Below the pieces are notes generated by a model that ran no database searches, had not been told where the DNA came from, and saw only the letters and a program-made list of their open reading frames with translations. This document shows, in pieces, positions 1-6,144 of a stretch of DNA of 12,379 nucleotides. This DNA comes from Candidatus Latescibacterota bacterium (GTDB lineage Bacteria; Krumholzibacteriota; Krumholzibacteriia; WVZY01; JAKEHA01). The first letter of the stretch is position 1; each line of letters opens with the position of its first letter. The stretch covers positions 1 to 12,379 of the forward strand of contig JAKEHA010000135.1 in the NCBI GenBank assembly GCA_022615275.1, in the 5' to 3' direction. The translations under genes and the position numbers were made by a program.

Positions 1-664
1 CGCGCGCGCGAATGGCCCGCTCTTCGAGCATGCCGCCGACGAAGATGAGCACCGCGATCACCGACAGCATCGCGAAGGTGAAATCGAGGAAGGCGAGTGT
101 GGCGAAACCGAGCGCGAGCAGCTGCCCCACGGCGCGCGCGCGCCGGGTCGCGTCCAAGTAGGACAGCCGCGTGGCCAGCGCTCCCCGCAGGATGCGCCCG
201 CCGTCCATGGGAAACGCCGGAGTCAGATTGAACACACCGAGCCCCAGATTGGCCCACGCGAGATCGACCAGGAACCCCTCGCCGTGCGGGGGCGTCCCCG
301 CGAGGGCAAGTCCAGTGAAGAGAATGGCGGCGATGACGAAATTGACGATCGGCCCCGCGACCGCGACCAGAATTTCGTGGCGCGGGCGCTCCGGGAGCGA
401 CTCCGCCCTGGCCACTCCGCCGATCGGAAACAAGACGATGTCGCGGAAGCGAATGCCGTAGCGGCGCGCCACTAGACAGTGACCCAGCTCGTGGAGCACC
501 ACGCAGGCGAAGATGGCGAGCACGAGGGCCACGGCACGCAGGGCGTCGGCCGTGGTGCCGGACCACCACGCGTCGGCCGCGTAGACGACCAGGATCACGG
601 GGAAGGTCGCGTGGATGCGAAGCGGAATGCCGAAGACCCTGCCGATGCCGGCGGTGTACTTCAC
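1..664 (-). CDS. Site-2-type zinc metalloprotease, M50 family (partial, C-terminus off the window)
   Basis: An intramembrane zinc protease, expected to cut membrane-anchored substrates within the bilayer. About 221 residues are visible. HELGH (58-62) supplies two zinc-binding His and the catalytic Glu. AGPIVN follows at 103-108. NLTPAFPMDGGR holds the third zinc ligand, D154. These three motifs in this order and spacing define the family. Hydrophobic segments lie at about 20-35, 43-62, 97-122, 133-150 and 182-211, which fits the compact six-helix type that often continues into CBS domains; that end lies outside the window, so CBS domains cannot be confirmed. The start is a GTG at 664, the first start codon after an in-frame-compatible purine-rich stretch (GGAAGGGG about nine bases upstream). 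It is divergent from the glycosidase gene. The reading frame is open to the left edge. The family is certain; the substrate is unknown. Confidence 0.93.
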   Translation of the reverse strand, partial: MKYTAGIGRVFGIPLRIHATFPVILVVYAADAWWSGTTADALRAVALVLAIFACVVLHELGHCLVARRYGIRFRDIVLFPIGGVARAESLPERPRHEILVAVAGPIVNFVIAAILFTGLALAGTPPHGEGFLVDLAWANLGLGVFNLTPAFPMDGGRILRGALATRLSYLDATRRARAVGQLLALGFATLAFLDFTFAMLSVIAVLIFVGGMLEERAIRAR

Positions 665-669
665 GTCAC

Positions 670-698
670 TTGCCCCTTCCCGGCGAGTGTGCTAGAAT
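670..698 (+). promoter_or_regulatory. Sigma-70-like promoter for the secreted glycosidase
   Basis: A TTGCCC -35 (670-675) and a TAGAAT -10 (693-698) are separated by 17 bp. Transcription would start near 705 and give a leader of about 80 nt before the ATG at 786. The -35 also forms one arm of a TTGCCCC/GGGGCAA inverted repeat (670-676 and 702-708) that brackets the promoter, so a repressor site is possible. Called by eye. Confidence 0.5.
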
Positions 699-750
699 GG
701 CGGGGCAACCGGCCCCTTCGTAAGTCGTTCGAATGACACAGTTTCTGTCC

Positions 751-776
751 CGCCCGGCGGAACCGTCCGCCGGGTG
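751..776 (+). promoter_or_regulatory. Stable leader hairpin just before the glycosidase start codon
   Basis: CCCGGCGG (753-760) and CCGCCGGG (767-774) are perfectly complementary around a six-base loop, AACCGT. One further G-T and one C-G pair extend the stem to ten. It ends nine bases before the ATG at 786, and no clear Shine-Dalgarno sequence lies between. No T-run follows, so it is not a terminator. It may limit or gate translation initiation; that role is inferred. Confidence 0.55.
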
Positions 777-785
777 CCGGGTTTC

Positions 786-2582
786 ATGCGCGCAACCGAA
801 CGTCATCCTCTGCGTTGTCTTTTCGCGACGGCCGCCGCCCTGGCGACGGCATGCGCCCTCGTGCCCGCTCCCGCCAGGGCGGAGTTCGTGCGCTACGACT
901 TCGAGGGGCTGTTCTTCAGCGAAGCCCCGCAACCGGTTCTCGACCACTGCGTGATCGAGGACGACGGCGTCTATCACCTCTTCTACCTGCGCGGTAACCC
1001 CGCCGTCAACATCGGCCATGCCCTCACGACCGACTTCGTCCATTGGGACCTCGAGCCGCCCGTTCTCACCCTCGGGACCTGGGACAACAAGGCGATGTGG
1101 GCGCCGTTCCTGATCTCCCTCCCCACCGGCTGGTCCATGTACTACACGGGCGTGAACCTCGTCAACTCCCAGCAGGCCGGGCTCGCCTGGTCGACGGATC
1201 TGTACGACTGGTTCAAGTGGCCGGATCCGGTCTACCATCCCGATCCGGTGTGGGCGGAATGGACCGAAACCGGATTCGCGCACGGCCGCGACCCGCACGT
1301 GGTGTGGTACGACGGCCGCTACTACATGTTCAACACGGCCAAGACGAACACCAACCGCGGCGCGGTGTCGTGCGCGGTCTCCGACGACTTGATCGACTGG
1401 GAGGACATGGGGCCCGTCTACGTGCACGACAGCTGGCACGTGCTCGAATCGGTGTTCATCCTGCAGCGGCCGAACGGCAAGTGGCACATGTTCTTCACCG
1501 AAGAGACCGTCGCCGGCACGTCGCACATGGTCTCGGACTCGCTCCTTTCCGGCTGGGACATCGCGACGCGCCGCGTCATCGACTTCGGACACGCGCCGCA
1601 GATCACCGACACGCACATCGGGCAACTGTTCTCGCGCCACGCGGTCTACAACGACGCGCACGGAACCCAGCGCTACGTGTTTCGTTTCACCCCCATGGTG
1701 TGGCTCAACGACCAGGCCGTGGTGCCGCGGCCGCTCGCGCTGGCGGGAGACTGGACCTTCGTCCCGGGAACGGGAGACGGTTTGTACTACCAGCCGACGT
1801 TCGGACACAACGCGTTCGTCCGCAACGAGAACTACACGCCGACGTTCCAGGGCGACTGCTGGATCAACACGTACGAGTACTACACGGGCCCCCTCGGCTA
1901 CGGTATTCCCGGCCAGTTCTTCGGCGACAGCAAGACGGGGATCATTCGCTCCCAGCCCTTCTCGATCGAAGGCAACTCGATGAACCTCCTGGTGGGCGGC
2001 GGGGATTACCCGAGCCTATGCTACGTGGCTCTGGTCGACGCGCAGACCAGCGAAGTGCTCTTCAGCGAAACCGGGCGCAACAGCAACGAGATGGATAGGC
2101 GCTACTGGAACCTGACGCCGCATATCGGCACGTCCGTGTACATCGAGATCGCGGATCTCTCGACCGGGGCGTTTGGTCACATCTGCGTCGATGACATCGT
2201 CGAGTCGGGCGACGTGATTCTCTCGGGAGAGGGCGGGAGCGGACGCGGCCGGCGAGTGCCCAGCTCGCGCGGGGGGGCTGCCGCCGATCCGCGGGCGGAG
2301 GCGACCACGCGCCTGCTTCCCAACACACCCAATCCCTTCAACCCCGCGACGACCATCGCCTACGAGCTCGCGCGCGATTCCCACGTGCGCGTCGATGTGT
2401 TCGACACGCGCGGTGCCCACATTCGTACGTTGGTGGACGCTCGCGAGAGCGCGGGCGCGCACCGCGTGGCATGGAACGGCACCGACGGCCGCGAGAGCCC
2501 GCTCGCGTCCGGCGTGTATTTCTACCGTCTCACCGTCGACGGACGCGCCGTCGAAACCCGCAAGATGGCGCTCTTGAAGTAG
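786..2582 (+). CDS. Secreted GH32/GH43-type five-bladed beta-propeller glycoside hydrolase with FlgD-like Ig tail
   Basis: Predicted exported glycosidase, probably acting on fructan- or arabinan-like glycans outside the cytoplasm. From the ATG at 786 it has 598 residues. A signal peptide (about 1-32, ending in APARA) is followed by a propeller (about 45-350) with repeated blade motifs such as DGVYHLFYL, DGRYYMF and GKWHMFF. The catalytic triad of the clan is probably D53 (VLDH), D169 (GRDP) and E221 (VLES). Residues about 386-473 form a beta-sandwich with LLVGGG and GHICVDDI motifs, as seen next to GH32 modules. A Gly/Arg-rich linker (480-505) leads to a FlgD-type Ig domain (508-598) beginning LPNTPNPFNPATTIAYEL, the tail style of type IX-like secreted proteins. 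An in-frame GTG at 774 would add four residues, but the ATG gives the better signal peptide. The fold is secure; the substrate is not determined. Confidence 0.85.
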   Translation: MRATERHPLRCLFATAAALATACALVPAPARAEFVRYDFEGLFFSEAPQPVLDHCVIEDDGVYHLFYLRGNPAVNIGHALTTDFVHWDLEPPVLTLGTWDNKAMWAPFLISLPTGWSMYYTGVNLVNSQQAGLAWSTDLYDWFKWPDPVYHPDPVWAEWTETGFAHGRDPHVVWYDGRYYMFNTAKTNTNRGAVSCAVSDDLIDWEDMGPVYVHDSWHVLESVFILQRPNGKWHMFFTEETVAGTSHMVSDSLLSGWDIATRRVIDFGHAPQITDTHIGQLFSRHAVYNDAHGTQRYVFRFTPMVWLNDQAVVPRPLALAGDWTFVPGTGDGLYYQPTFGHNAFVRNENYTPTFQGDCWINTYEYYTGPLGYGIPGQFFGDSKTGIIRSQPFSIEGNSMNLLVGGGDYPSLCYVALVDAQTSEVLFSETGRNSNEMDRRYWNLTPHIGTSVYIEIADLSTGAFGHICVDDIVESGDVILSGEGGSGRGRRVPSSRGGAAADPRAEATTRLLPNTPNPFNPATTIAYELARDSHVRVDVFDTRGAHIRTLVDARESAGAHRVAWNGTDGRESPLASGVYFYRLTVDGRAVETRKMALLK

Positions 2583-2609
2583 CCGACAACGTCGAGGACG
2601 GAATCGTCC

Positions 2610-2638
2610 TTTACCGCCGGTACGTTTCCCCATACATT
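2610..2638 (+). promoter_or_regulatory. Possible promoter giving a near-leaderless mRNA for the barrel protein
   Basis: TTTACC (2610-2615) and TACATT (2633-2638) are 17 bp apart, each matching the sigma-70 consensus at four of six positions. The start codon at 2645 is only six bases past the -10, so the transcript would be almost leaderless, which fits the lack of a Shine-Dalgarno sequence. Read-through from the glycosidase gene, 62 bp upstream with no terminator seen between, is the alternative. Confidence 0.3.
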
Positions 2639-2644
2639 GGACCC

Positions 2645-3292
2645 ATGCGCGCGCGCGTCGTCGCCCTACTCGTGCTCATCGTGTTGGGGTGCGCGCACGC
2701 GCGATCCGCTCGCGCGCTCGACGACCTCGCCGCGCAAGAGCGCCTGGGCGCGCGTATCGGCTACGTCGAGACCTACGACGGCGTATACCAATACTACGGT
2801 CCCGGCTGGGACGTGACCCTCTACTTCAACGAGCGCATTTATTCGCGTCTGTTCCTGGATCTACACGTCGGGGCGATCTACCTCGGCGACATCCTCGATC
2901 CCGAGCTCGACGACTTCATCACCGGCTACACGAACGTGGAGTCGGAGATGCGGATGTTCTACTTCAGCCTCGGGCTGGCGTACGGGATTCCCCTGGGCAA
3001 GAGTTCCTACACGCTGACGACGTCGCTGGGGGTGGGCGTCTATTCGGTGAGCGTGGCCTTCGTCGCCGACTTCACATCCGACGACATAAGCGACACCTAC
3101 TTCGGCGGCAACGGCAGCCTCGGCCTGATGCGACGCATCGGCACCGGATGGGCGCTGGAAGCGAATTGTACCGTGCACTACTTCGACACCGCCGCGGGCT
3201 ACGGCGATTTGTTGTGGGTGTTCACCGCCACCGAAGCCGTGGACCCCGTGCTGCTCGGCGTCTCGCTCGGTCTCGCGGTCGACCTGCGCTAG
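2645..3292 (+). CDS. Predicted outer-membrane beta-barrel protein
   Basis: A 215-residue exported protein of unknown role. The N-terminus (MRARVVALLVLIVLGC followed by AHARSARA) is a signal peptide, most simply cut after SARA. An LGC triplet also resembles a lipobox, but the region after it is still signal-like, so lipidation is doubtful. The mature part is a series of short amphipathic strands rich in alternating aromatic and small residues (for example WDVTLYF, RLFLDLHVGAIYL, MFYFSLGLAYGI, YTLTTSLGVGVYSVSV, SLGLMRRI, ALEANCTVHYF). It ends in a strand, VSLGLAVDLR, as expected for an 8- to 10-strand barrel. It lies 62 bp after the glycosidase gene on the same strand. The open frame extends upstream into that gene, but the ATG at 2645 is the first with a signal peptide. 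No specific family is recognised. Confidence 0.75.
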   Translation: MRARVVALLVLIVLGCAHARSARALDDLAAQERLGARIGYVETYDGVYQYYGPGWDVTLYFNERIYSRLFLDLHVGAIYLGDILDPELDDFITGYTNVESEMRMFYFSLGLAYGIPLGKSSYTLTTSLGVGVYSVSVAFVADFTSDDISDTYFGGNGSLGLMRRIGTGWALEANCTVHYFDTAAGYGDLLWVFTATEAVDPVLLGVSLGLAVDLR

Positions 3293-5340
3293 TCCACGGC
3301 GGCGCTGTCGGCGGCCGCCGCGATCTCCAACTTGCGAACGATCTCCTTCGCCTCGGCGTCGGCGGGCTCGAGCGCCGCGTACCGGCGCATCGCCGCCAGC
3401 GCCGGCCGCACCCGCTTCTGCGAGGCGTAGGCCATGGCGAGGTTCTTGAACCCGTTCGCGTAGTCCGGGAACCTGCGCGTCGTCTCCTCGAACACCGCGA
3501 TGGCGTCCTGGGTTCGTCCCATCTCGGCGTAACACGCGCCCAGGTTGTTGTAGGCCTTGGCATAGTTGGGCGCGATCTCCGTCACCTTGCGAAACGCGCC
3601 CACCGCCTCCTCGAAGCGCCCCATTTCGCGAAGCGTCACCCCCATGTTGTTGTACGCCTGCACCATGCCGGGATCGTAGCGGACCGCGAGCTGGTATTCG
3701 CGAATCGCTTCGCCGGGTAGATTCACGCGCCGTAGCGCCTGCGCGAGGTCATAGTGGACCGCCGGTGCTGCGGGATCGAGCTCGAGCGCCCGGTGGTAGT
3801 CCTCGATGGCCTTGAAGTCGTCGCCGTTCTCCTTGTGCACGACCGCGCGCTGGACGTAGCCCTCCGCTTGCTTGGAATAGATCGCGATCGCGCGGTCGAT
3901 CTCGCGCAGCGCAGGCGCGTAGCTGCGCAGCTCGCTCAAGCGCCGCCCGCGGTGCACGTACTCGCGATACATCACCATGCTGTCGTCGAGACGAAAGATA
4001 GAAGGATTGGTGACAAGCAGCAGGAGCACCAGGCCGAATGCCGAAGCCGCGGCGGCGCGCGGCCGGCGCGCGAGCGCCGGCAACGAGACCAGCGCAAAGC
4101 CCGCGAACAGGCACAGGACCGGAACCACTTGCGAGCGGTAGCGCCCGGTCACGAAGAACAGGGCGATCGACGCCCCGTACGCGAGCACGTAGCCGCTCAG
4201 CAGTCCATGGCTTCGCCAGGTCCGCGCGGCCAGGATCATCCCCAGTATCCCGAGCGCAACCACGAACCACGTCCTCACGAACAGCACGCGCAGCCACGGC
4301 GACTCCGCGACGTGGACGTCGAAGCTCTCGATCTGGGGTATCTCGTAGCCGTTGAAGAAGAGCGCCACCTTGCGCGCCATCAATCGGAGGGCGCGTGCGG
4401 GATCGGAGCGAACATCCTTCATGGCGCGCTCGAACCAATAGTGCGAGACCTCGCTCGGGGTGGCCGCGCGGCCGGTGGCGCGCTCGACGTACTCGCTCGT
4501 GGTTACGTCGTCGATCTCGTCCACGCCGCGAATCGGTACGAAGGTCCCGTTGGCGGCGCGGCTGTTGCCGATGAAGAAGTTGATGCCGGCGTTGGACGTC
4601 ACCGGAACGAAGTCGCGGCTGACCGCCAGGTTGTGCGCGAGCGCGGGGGCGAGTACGGCCGCCAACGCGAGGGCGAACGCGAGCGCGTTGCGCACGCGCC
4701 TGCGGTCGCGCTCGACGCGAAGGATCCAGACCAGCGCGAAGATCGCGAACACGAGAATGCTGGCGCGGGCGAGCGCCGACAGGCCCAGCACCGCCCCCGC
4801 CCCCGCGTACGTGCGCGTCGAGGAACCCGGTGCGCGCACCAGGAGCAGCAGCGCGGCGGCGTTGAGGAGCGCGCCCATCCACTCCATCAGGAGCTCGGTC
4901 TCGTAGAACGTCATGGCGCCGTGTAACGCGAGGAGCACGGCACCCGCCAGGGCGGCCGAGGGGCGGAACACGCGCCGGCCGATCAGGAACGTGAGTGCGA
5001 CCGTGAGCGCACCGCCCGCCGCCTGCAACACGCGCACCCACGTGAAGTCGCGTCCCACTGTGGAGTAGACCAGAGCGAGAAAGTACGGGTATAGCGGGCC
5101 CATGAAGTAGGCTTCGTCGCGCACCAGGTGTCCGCGCGCAACGTCCTGCGCCATGACGTCGTAGTAACGCGCGTCCATGATGGGAACCTTGACGTGCAGC
5201 GCATCGGCGGTTTGAACGACGTAGCCGACCTTGAGGGCGAGTGCGGCGAGGAAAAGGAACAGCGGAACGCGCCGGCCCACCGCCAACATGCGGTCGGTTG
5301 CGTCGAGCGCGCGTTCGAACCGATCGGGGATGCTCGCCAT
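3289..5340 (-). CDS. GT-C membrane glycosyltransferase (ArnT/PMT-like) with C-terminal TPR repeats
   Basis: A 683-residue inner-membrane protein expected to move a sugar from a polyprenyl-phosphate donor to a lipid, glycan or protein on the periplasmic side. A first membrane helix (about 25-43) is followed by a loop with MDARYYDVMAQD, whose D56 matches the catalytic Asp of the GT-C fold, and by GPLYPYFLAL (81-90). About ten more helices run to residue 445, including 105-120, 130-168, 182-206, 217-235, 354-372, 380-396, 404-421 and 432-443. The loop SNAGINFFIGNS (249-260) is typical of family-39-like membrane enzymes. From about 473 to 672 there are five to six TPR units, the clearest at 555-590 (AYNNMGVTLREMGRFEEAV) and 590-622. 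No good ribosome-binding site precedes the ATG at 5340, so a short leader is possible. It is divergent from pyrE and shares its stop region with the barrel gene. The acceptor is unknown. Confidence 0.88.
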   Translation of the reverse strand: MASIPDRFERALDATDRMLAVGRRVPLFLFLAALALKVGYVVQTADALHVKVPIMDARYYDVMAQDVARGHLVRDEAYFMGPLYPYFLALVYSTVGRDFTWVRVLQAAGGALTVALTFLIGRRVFRPSAALAGAVLLALHGAMTFYETELLMEWMGALLNAAALLLLVRAPGSSTRTYAGAGAVLGLSALARASILVFAIFALVWILRVERDRRRVRNALAFALALAAVLAPALAHNLAVSRDFVPVTSNAGINFFIGNSRAANGTFVPIRGVDEIDDVTTSEYVERATGRAATPSEVSHYWFERAMKDVRSDPARALRLMARKVALFFNGYEIPQIESFDVHVAESPWLRVLFVRTWFVVALGILGMILAARTWRSHGLLSGYVLAYGASIALFFVTGRYRSQVVPVLCLFAGFALVSLPALARRPRAAAASAFGLVLLLLVTNPSIFRLDDSMVMYREYVHRGRRLSELRSYAPALREIDRAIAIYSKQAEGYVQRAVVHKENGDDFKAIEDYHRALELDPAAPAVHYDLAQALRRVNLPGEAIREYQLAVRYDPGMVQAYNNMGVTLREMGRFEEAVGAFRKVTEIAPNYAKAYNNLGACYAEMGRTQDAIAVFEETTRRFPDYANGFKNLAMAYASQKRVRPALAAMRRYAALEPADAEAKEIVRKLEIAAAADSAAVD

Positions 5341-5348
5341 CGCGTCAT

Positions 5349-5377
5349 TACATAGCTCATGCCCTCCACGCTCGCAA
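5349..5377 (-). promoter_or_regulatory. Weak candidate promoter for the glycosyltransferase gene
   Basis: On the minus strand TTGCGA (5377 to 5372) and TATGTA (5354 to 5349) are 17 bp apart. The -10 is poor. It would place the transcript start within a few bases of the ATG at 5340, which would explain the missing ribosome-binding site. Confidence 0.22.
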
Positions 5378-5389
5378 GGGATTCCCTTG
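5375..5389. promoter_or_regulatory. Palindromic operator candidate between divergent promoters
   Basis: CAAGGGATTCCCTTG is a perfect 15-bp palindrome around a single central T. It overlaps the -35 of the pyrE promoter (5387-5392) and that of the possible glycosyltransferase promoter (5372-5377). A dimeric regulator bound here could occlude both. No regulator is identified. Confidence 0.4.
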
Positions 5390-5416
5390 ACCGCAACGGC
5401 CGCGACGGCCTATTCT
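5387..5416 (+). promoter_or_regulatory. Sigma-70-like promoter for pyrE
   Basis: TTGACC (5387-5392, five of six consensus bases) and TATTCT (5411-5416, four of six) are separated by 18 bp. Transcription would begin near 5423 and leave a leader of about 56 nt. Confidence 0.55.
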
Positions 5417-5478
5417 CGCGCGACTTACGGCGCATCCGCCCATCGCATTCGCATCCATCACCACTTCGGGAGAAGACC

Positions 5479-6027
5479 ATGACGCTTCGAGACGAGCTGT
5501 TGCAGCATCTGCTCGCGCATTCGTTTCGCACCGGTGAGTTCACGCTCGCGTCTGGGCGCAAGAGCAACTACTACATCAACGGCAAGATGACGACGTTGGA
5601 CGCGCGCGGCGCGTACCTCGTGGGCCGCACGTTTCTCGCCATGATCGCCGACGACGTGCCCGACGCGGTCGGTGGCTTGACGCTGGGCGCCGACCCCATC
5701 GTGGGGGCGATGATCGCGCTCGCGGGTCTCGAAGATCTGCCGCTCAAGGGCTTCATCGTTCGCAAGGAAGCGAAAGGACACGGAACGCAGTCGCTGATCG
5801 AAGGCTCACTCGCGAAAGGCGAGCGCGTGGTCGTCGTCGAAGACGTCGTGACGACGGGCGGCTCGTCGCTGCAAGCGATTGCCGCGGTGAAGGCGATCGG
5901 CTGCGACGTGCGCAAGGTCCTGGCCGTGGTCGACCGCGAGGAAGGCGGTCGCGAAGCGCTCAAGAAGGAAGGCTACCCGTTGGAAGCGGTGTTCACGGCG
6001 CGCGAGCTCTTGGCCGCGGTAAAATAG
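5479..6027 (+). CDS. pyrE: Orotate phosphoribosyltransferase
   Basis: Cytoplasmic enzyme of de novo pyrimidine synthesis. It joins orotate and PRPP to make orotidine 5'-monophosphate, which PyrF then decarboxylates. The 182-residue length is normal for bacterial PyrE. The N-terminus has TLASGRKSNYYI (22-33), the orotate-binding region of the family. RKEAKGHG (95-102) is the flexible catalytic loop. VVVVEDVVTTGGSS (117-130) is the PRPP-binding motif with its two acidic residues. The ATG at 5479 is chosen because GGGAG (5468-5472) sits six bases before it. The longer open frame starting at 5359 would add residues across the promoter and is not credible. No other pyrimidine gene is nearby, so it is probably a single-gene transcript. 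The inverted-repeat element just downstream may end transcription. Confidence 0.96.
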   Translation: MTLRDELLQHLLAHSFRTGEFTLASGRKSNYYINGKMTTLDARGAYLVGRTFLAMIADDVPDAVGGLTLGADPIVGAMIALAGLEDLPLKGFIVRKEAKGHGTQSLIEGSLAKGERVVVVEDVVTTGGSSLQAIAAVKAIGCDVRKVLAVVDREEGGREALKKEGYPLEAVFTARELLAAVK

Positions 6028-6035
6028 GAGCATCG

Positions 6036-6139
6036 GGCTCGCAACGAGGGCTTCCCTCCGCTCTCGAGTCCTCGCTCGCGTCTGATTGGAATTCATGGCG
6101 CCCTGCGGAAGTTCGCTTCGGGAACCCTCGTTGCGAGCC
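6036..6139. repeat. 104-bp inverted-repeat element between convergent genes (MITE-like, or bidirectional terminator/structured RNA)
   Basis: GGCTCGCAACGAGGG (6036-6050) is perfectly repeated in inverted orientation at 6125-6139. After one bulged C the pairing continues for five more bases (6052-6056 with 6120-6124), and TCCGC (6057-6061) can pair with GCGGA (6105-6109). Inside lies a small GAAG-TTCG-CTTC hairpin (6108-6119). The element fills nearly all of the 117 bp between the pyrE stop and the stop of the convergent membrane-protein gene. No target-site duplication is visible. The long interior and missing T-run make it a poor simple terminator. The inverted repeat is certain; its nature is inferred. 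Confidence 0.6.
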
Positions 6140-6144
6140 GACTA

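Noticed and set aside
1..10. CGCGCGCGCG run at the left edge
   Set aside because: Lies within the coding frame of the M50 protease as Arg/Ala codons; ordinary for this base composition.
666..1808. 380-codon minus-strand open frame opposite the glycosidase gene
   Set aside because: Arg/Val/His-rich composition without domains, antisense to a gene with clear catalytic motifs; a product of high GC content.
2645..2720. Lipobox-like LGC in the barrel protein
   Set aside because: The residues after the Cys continue as a signal-peptide end (AHARSARA), and a C-terminal barrel strand argues for an integral outer-membrane protein.
3754..4926. 390-codon plus-strand frame opposite the glycosyltransferase
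   Set aside because: Arg/His/Glu-rich shadow of the membrane protein; no start signals and no recognisable domain.
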